9,824 nt of DNA from UMGS1502 sp045545435 (GTDB taxonomy: Bacteria; Actinomycetota; Coriobacteriia; Coriobacteriales; Eggerthellaceae), in assembly GCA_045545435.1 (NCBI GenBank), contig JAZQAV010000075.1:1-9824 (forward strand), written 5' to 3'. Positions 6,608 to 9,824 of the stretch are shown one piece after another (the stretch's first letter is position 1; each line of letters begins with the position of its first letter). The notes beneath the pieces were generated by a model. That model searched no databases and was not told where the DNA came from. It saw only the letters and a program-made list of their open reading frames with translations. The translations under genes were made by a program, and so were the position numbers.

Positions 6608-6639
6608 TTTATACATGACAAAAATTTTTCGGAAACTGC
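6608..6639. repeat. Direct repeat copy 1, upstream of the permease promoter
   Basis: This block starts TTTATACATG, passes through an A/T run and ends GAAACTGC directly before the -35 box. A near-copy (6681-6709) has the same start and end with a shorter middle. See copy 2. Confidence 0.7.
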
Positions 6640-6668
6640 TTGACAAGTACGCGCCATGAGCGTACTTT
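6640..6668 (+). promoter_or_regulatory. Strong sigma-70-type promoter for the permease operon
   Basis: TTGACA (6640-6645), an exact -35 consensus, is separated by 17 bases from TACTTT (6663-6668), a fair -10. Transcription would start near 6675, giving a leader of about 100 bases before the permease. The -10 box overlaps the palindrome TTTACATGTAAA, so a bound repressor would cover it. Confidence 0.75.
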
Positions 6669-6701
6669 ACATGTAAAAGATTTATACATGTAAAAATCTT
6701 T
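6666..6701. promoter_or_regulatory. Overlapping palindromic operators at the permease promoter
   Basis: TTTACATGTAAA (6666-6677) is a perfect 12-bp palindrome over the -10 box. It abuts a 26-base inverted repeat (6676-6701) in which 12 of 13 pairs match; its centre is TACATGTA and its arms are AAAGATTT and AAATCTTT. The centres are 17 bases apart. Size, symmetry and position fit operators of the divergently encoded TetR regulator. The regulator assignment is inferred. Confidence 0.65.
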
Positions 6702-6709
6702 GAAACTGC
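6681..6709. repeat. Direct repeat copy 2, downstream of the -10 box
   Basis: This is the second copy of the block at 6608-6639. It shares an exact TTTATACATG start and GAAACTGC end, and the middle differs by a few bases and a short gap. The two copies bracket the core promoter. Confidence 0.7.
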
Positions 6710-6730
6710 GATGCATGCTAGAAGCAGTTT
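6703..6730 (+). repeat. Inverted repeat in the permease mRNA leader
   Basis: AAACTGC (6703-6709) and GCAGTTT (6724-6730) form a 7-bp stem with a 14-base loop that itself holds GCATGC. It lies in the expected 5' leader, ending 35 bases before the ribosome binding site. Confidence 0.45.
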
Positions 6731-6765
6731 GCGAGAGGGTCAAGTTTTAAATGTGCTCTGTTTAT

Positions 6766-6772
6766 AGGAGGG
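6766..6772 (+). promoter_or_regulatory. Strong ribosome binding site of the permease gene
   Basis: AGGAGGG lies just before the ATG at 6777, with 5 bases after the AGGAGG core. It fixes this start. Confidence 0.8.
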
Positions 6773-6776
6773 AAGC

Positions 6777-8234
6777 ATGAGTACACAATCCTCGGCCAAA
6801 AATGGAAAGTTCTATATCCATGTGGCCATTGTCCTTGTGTTGATGTTCGATATTGGCTTTTTGCCTCCCATTGGCGCTATCACACCCTTCGGAATGAAGG
6901 TGCTGGGAGTTTTTATTGGCAGCTTGGTTGGCTGGGCTTTGGGCTACACTGGCTGGGTGAGTTTGTTAGGCCTTGTTGTTCTTGGCGTAACGTCTTTAGA
7001 CGGGAACGCGAATACGGTTTTAGCCGCAGCTTTCGGTAACGCCAATCTGCTGGTTGTTCTTGTTGGCTTCATGTATTGCAACGGTTTGGCGGAAACGGGC
7101 ATCGTCCAGTACATCGCGAACCTTATCTTGAGCCGCAAGTTTGCGACGAAGGGTCCTTGGATGGTGTCCCTTGCGTTCTGGATTGCCAGCGCCGTTACCT
7201 CTGGTGTCATTGGCATCCCTGTTACGGGCATGATCTTGTGCTGGACGCTGTTCTACGCCGTCGCCGAGGAAGCGGGCATGGAAAAGAAGAGCAAGTGGGT
7301 TGCCATTACGCTTGTCACCATGTGCGTTACCTGCCTTGCCGGCAGCCTCATTATGCCGTACTACGTATGGAACATCATGTGCTACGGCATGGCTTCAGCA
7401 GCCCTTCCGGGTTTCCAGGTTAATTACGTTGCTCACTTCGTTTTGTACCTCGTCATCAACATCGTGCTTATCGTGGCGCTCTTCGTGATTTGCCGGTTTG
7501 TTATCGGTCGCGATGTGAAGTTCGAGCATGAGATCGATTCTCTGGTCGACAAAAACAGCCTGAAGCTCGATGCGCGTTCAAAGTGGGGCTTGGCGTTCCT
7601 CGTCCTTCTTGCGGTGCTCATGTTCGTGCCGTCGCTGCTCCCCAAAGACCTTCCGTTCATGGTGTACATAACCAAGCTGGGCATGGTTGGTCCGTTCATG
7701 GTGTGCATGGTCCTTATGGCACTCGTTCATGTAGATGGCAAACCGCTTATGTCCATCGAGACGTCTATTAAAGAAACCCCGTGGCCTATGTACCTGCTGC
7801 TTCTTTCGGCAATTTATTTGGCCACCATCATGGCTACGCCCGAAGTTGGCATCAGTGCCACGCTGGTTCAACTTGTTGGTGGCGCTCTGGGAGGACTCCC
7901 GCTGTTCGTGGTCATGGCATTGCTGCTGGTGCTTGGCATCCTTGCCACCAACCTCATCAACAACCTGGTGTGCCTGAACGTCTTCGGTCCCATTGGCTTG
8001 GGCCTGGTTGCGGCAATGGGCGGAAGCGTGGGAGCTATGGCCGCGCTGTTCTCCATCGGTTTGTACTTGGGCATCATCTTCCCCAGCGGTAGCGCAATTG
8101 GTGCAGTTGCTCACGGCAATACCGAATGGCTGGAATCGAAGCAGGTGTACTTGTACGGCACGCTCGACATCGTGGTTATCACTGCCGTACTGGTGTTCAT
8201 CGGTATTCCGCTCGGCACAATGCTGTTCGGGTAA
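6777..8234 (+). CDS. Ion-transporter-superfamily permease, SLC13/DASS-like (substrate unknown)
   Basis: A 485-residue, very hydrophobic inner-membrane protein with about 11-12 membrane segments and a short cytoplasmic hydrophilic loop near the middle (R-D-V-K-F-E-H-E-I-D-S-L, then K-L-D-A-R-S-K). The layout resembles SLC13/DASS and related ArsB/NhaD-type carriers: F-G-N-A-N-L-L-V-V-L-V-G-F then L-A-E-T-G in the first half, and an A390-T-N-L-I-N-N396 hairpin region followed by G-P-I-G in the second. The first-half site that usually reads S-N-T reads S142-G-V-I-G-I-P148 here, and the second is a variant, so the substrate is probably not a standard dicarboxylate or sulfate. The gene starts 102 bases after a promoter with operators and has a strong Shine-Dalgarno. 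It is followed by a hydrolase in the same direction, so it probably imports that enzyme's substrate or exports a product. Confidence 0.8.
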   Translation: MSTQSSAKNGKFYIHVAIVLVLMFDIGFLPPIGAITPFGMKVLGVFIGSLVGWALGYTGWVSLLGLVVLGVTSLDGNANTVLAAAFGNANLLVVLVGFMYCNGLAETGIVQYIANLILSRKFATKGPWMVSLAFWIASAVTSGVIGIPVTGMILCWTLFYAVAEEAGMEKKSKWVAITLVTMCVTCLAGSLIMPYYVWNIMCYGMASAALPGFQVNYVAHFVLYLVINIVLIVALFVICRFVIGRDVKFEHEIDSLVDKNSLKLDARSKWGLAFLVLLAVLMFVPSLLPKDLPFMVYITKLGMVGPFMVCMVLMALVHVDGKPLMSIETSIKETPWPMYLLLLSAIYLATIMATPEVGISATLVQLVGGALGGLPLFVVMALLLVLGILATNLINNLVCLNVFGPIGLGLVAAMGGSVGAMAALFSIGLYLGIIFPSGSAIGAVAHGNTEWLESKQVYLYGTLDIVVITAVLVFIGIPLGTMLFG

Positions 8235-8298
8235 GCAATTCAATCTAATTCGGAAAATACGTAAATAAGCACATAAGGCAAAGAAGAGAAAGCATATT

Positions 8299-8305
8299 GA
8301 GGAGG
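8299..8305 (+). promoter_or_regulatory. Ribosome binding site of the phosphodiesterase gene
   Basis: GAGGAGG ends 8 bases before the ATG at 8314 and 14 before the in-frame ATG at 8320, which favours 8314. The 79 bases between permease and enzyme are AT-rich, with no hairpin and no convincing promoter, which fits a shared transcript. Confidence 0.75.
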
Positions 8306-8313
8306 AAACGATT

Positions 8314-9824
8314 ATGACGATGCGCACTAAAGCCCTGAGTGACAAGGTATTCGTGCTGGGCGTGGACGGCTTGGATCCGCGTTACAGCAACAAGATGATC
8401 CGCGAGGGCAAGATGCCCAACTTCCAGAAGCTCATCGAGCGCGGCGCTGCTCGCGAGGACCTCGTGCTCCTGGGCGGCCACCCCACGGTGACGCCTCCCA
8501 TGTGGACCACGCTCGCCACCGGCTGCTACGCCAACGTTCACGGCGTGACGGGCTACTTCCGCAACGGAAGCGAGATCGACAAGATCGTCGGCAACTTCGA
8601 CTCGCGCAACTGCAAGGCGGAGCCCATCTGGAACGTGCTCGCCGAGAACGGCATCAAGACGGCCGTCTTCCACTGGCCCGGCTCCTCGTGGCCTCCCACC
8701 ACGGACAGCGAGAACCTGCTCGTCTGCGACGGCTCCACCCCTGGCGGCTTGGGCATGTCGGCCACGCTCACCAACGAGTACATGGTGGTCGCCGATGAGA
8801 AGATGGAGCACACCACCTTCGTGCCCTCCGCTACGGCCGACCTCGAGAAGGCCTGCATCGTGCGCCCCGAGGACAACCCCGTGGCTCAGTTCTCGGCCTC
8901 CGAGTGGGTCAAGGACACCTCCGAGAAGTCGACCATCATTCTCAACTGGACCGACGGCCTGAACGCCGAGTGCATCCCCGAGAAGTTCACCCTGGGGCTC
9001 TCGCCCATCGTCGAGCCCTCCAAATGGGCCATCGAGGTCCCCGAGGGCGCCAAAGAGTTCACCATGCTCATGTCCGAAGGCCGCCTGCGCTGCATGGGCC
9101 TCATCCTGAAGGGCGACTCCGGCATTTACGATCATGTGGCTTTGTACAGGAACAAAAAGGCAACCGAGCCGTTTGTTGTGCTCACGCCGAACAAGATGGA
9201 GTACCAAATTCACGCCTGGGCTGTTATGAAGGACGGCGAGACGAAAGAGGCCAACTTCGACATGAACATGGTCGACCTCAAAGAGGACGGCAGCCATGTG
9301 GCCATCTACGTCTCCGGCGGTACCGACATGCACGGCGACTACATCTTCAGCCCCAAGGAGCTCTTCTACGAGCTGGCCGAGAACGTGGGCTACATCCCGC
9401 CGTACTCCTACCTGGGCAACCACGAGAAGCTCATGATCACCGACTGCATGCTGAAGTGCTGGGACCACATCATGGACTGGCAGAGCGGCGCCATCCACTA
9501 CCTCATGGAGAAGAAGGGCTGCCGCGCGATCTTCAGCCACATGCACAGCATCGACATGCAGGAGCACCGCTTCATCCGTTACATGACCAAGGGCGACAAG
9601 GACTACGACATCGAGTTCGGCGCCAAGGACGAGGAGCAGTACCGCCAGTTCATGGAGGATATCTACGTGCAGCTCGACGGCTACATTGGAAGCTTCCTGC
9701 ACCTGCTCGATGAGGGTTGGACCATCATCGTGACCTCCGACCACGCGCAGGTGTGCCCGCCGCACCGCCCGCCCCAGCTGGGTGACCCGCAGGGCGTCAA
9801 CGTGGGCGTCATGAGCGAGCTCGG
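8314..9824 (+). CDS. Type I phosphodiesterase / alkaline-phosphatase-superfamily hydrolase (partial, 3' end outside window)
   Basis: The frame is open from ATG 8314 to the window end, 503 codons. It shows the two-metal site of nucleotide pyrophosphatase/phosphodiesterase-type enzymes: D18 in V-L-G-V-D-G-L-D, the likely nucleophile T60 in P-T-V-T-P-P-M-W-T-T-L-A-T-G, then D414 and H418 in S-H-M-H-S-I-D-M-Q-E-H, and D476-H477 in V-T-S-D-H-A-Q. The last metal histidine would lie beyond the window. The sulfatase C/S-x-P-x-R signature is absent, which argues for a phosphate or phosphonate ester. About residues 190-370 form an extra, probably beta-rich segment between the two halves of the active site. 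No signal peptide is seen, so the enzyme should be cytosolic and act on imported substrate. Third codon positions are almost all G or C, unlike its neighbours, except near the start and at about 9124-9225. Exact substrate unknown. Confidence 0.85.
   Translation, partial: MTMRTKALSDKVFVLGVDGLDPRYSNKMIREGKMPNFQKLIERGAAREDLVLLGGHPTVTPPMWTTLATGCYANVHGVTGYFRNGSEIDKIVGNFDSRNCKAEPIWNVLAENGIKTAVFHWPGSSWPPTTDSENLLVCDGSTPGGLGMSATLTNEYMVVADEKMEHTTFVPSATADLEKACIVRPEDNPVAQFSASEWVKDTSEKSTIILNWTDGLNAECIPEKFTLGLSPIVEPSKWAIEVPEGAKEFTMLMSEGRLRCMGLILKGDSGIYDHVALYRNKKATEPFVVLTPNKMEYQIHAWAVMKDGETKEANFDMNMVDLKEDGSHVAIYVSGGTDMHGDYIFSPKELFYELAENVGYIPPYSYLGNHEKLMITDCMLKCWDHIMDWQSGAIHYLMEKKGCRAIFSHMHSIDMQEHRFIRYMTKGDKDYDIEFGAKDEEQYRQFMEDIYVQLDGYIGSFLHLLDEGWTIIVTSDHAQVCPPHRPPQLGDPQGVNVGVMSEL

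Noticed and set aside
8245..9765. 506-codon open frame on the - strand opposite the phosphodiesterase gene
   Set aside because: It is Val/His/Asp/Leu-rich with no motif, and is explained by the strong G/C third-position bias of the real gene, which removes stops from the opposite frame. The + strand frame carries clear active-site motifs.
1..9824. CRISPR array, insertion sequence, tRNA or rRNA gene
   Set aside because: No spaced identical repeats, transposase motifs, terminal inverted repeats or structured RNA gene were seen on either strand.

Overview
The window looks like chromosomal DNA of a moderately high-GC bacterium. The gene order (hpt, ftsH, folate genes, birA), the protein sequences and the GTG/TTG starts point to an actinobacterial, probably Coriobacteriia/Eggerthellaceae-like genome. 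That assignment is inference from sequence recall; no search was run.

Layout. (1) 1-95: the last 30 codons of a gene on the + strand, probably a Maf-type nucleotide pyrophosphatase. (2) 96-485: about 390 bases with no convincing gene, ending in the likely promoter of the next operon. (3) 486-5790: a tightly packed + strand housekeeping operon. It holds hpt (purine salvage), ftsH (membrane AAA+ zinc protease, overlapping hpt by one base), a fused folP-folK gene (two folate-synthesis enzymes in one chain) and birA (biotin-protein ligase without its DNA-binding domain). (4) 5803-6477: a TetR-family regulator on the - strand, converging on birA. (5) 6478-6776: a divergent, AT-rich control region with a near-consensus promoter, several palindromes and a duplicated block of about 30 bases. 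(6) 6777-8234: an ion-transporter-superfamily (SLC13/DASS-like) permease. (7) 8314-9824: a cytosolic-looking type I phosphodiesterase/alkaline-phosphatase-superfamily enzyme that runs off the end of the window.

How it fits together. The first half is ordinary metabolism and protein quality control. Three of its proteins carry lineage-style additions: an Ala-Pro-Gln hexapeptide-repeat tail on FtsH, a 15-residue tandem-repeat insert in BirA, and a DHPS-HPPK fusion in the opposite order from the plant and fungal enzymes. The second half reads as an accessory import-and-hydrolyse cassette: a TetR repressor controls a permease for an organic anion and an enzyme that would cleave a phosphate (or related) ester once inside. 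The substrate is unknown. This cassette and its control region are the best candidates for something undescribed here. The enzyme gene is also unusual in codon use, with very strong G/C at third positions interrupted by a patch of about 100 bases resembling the genomic background.
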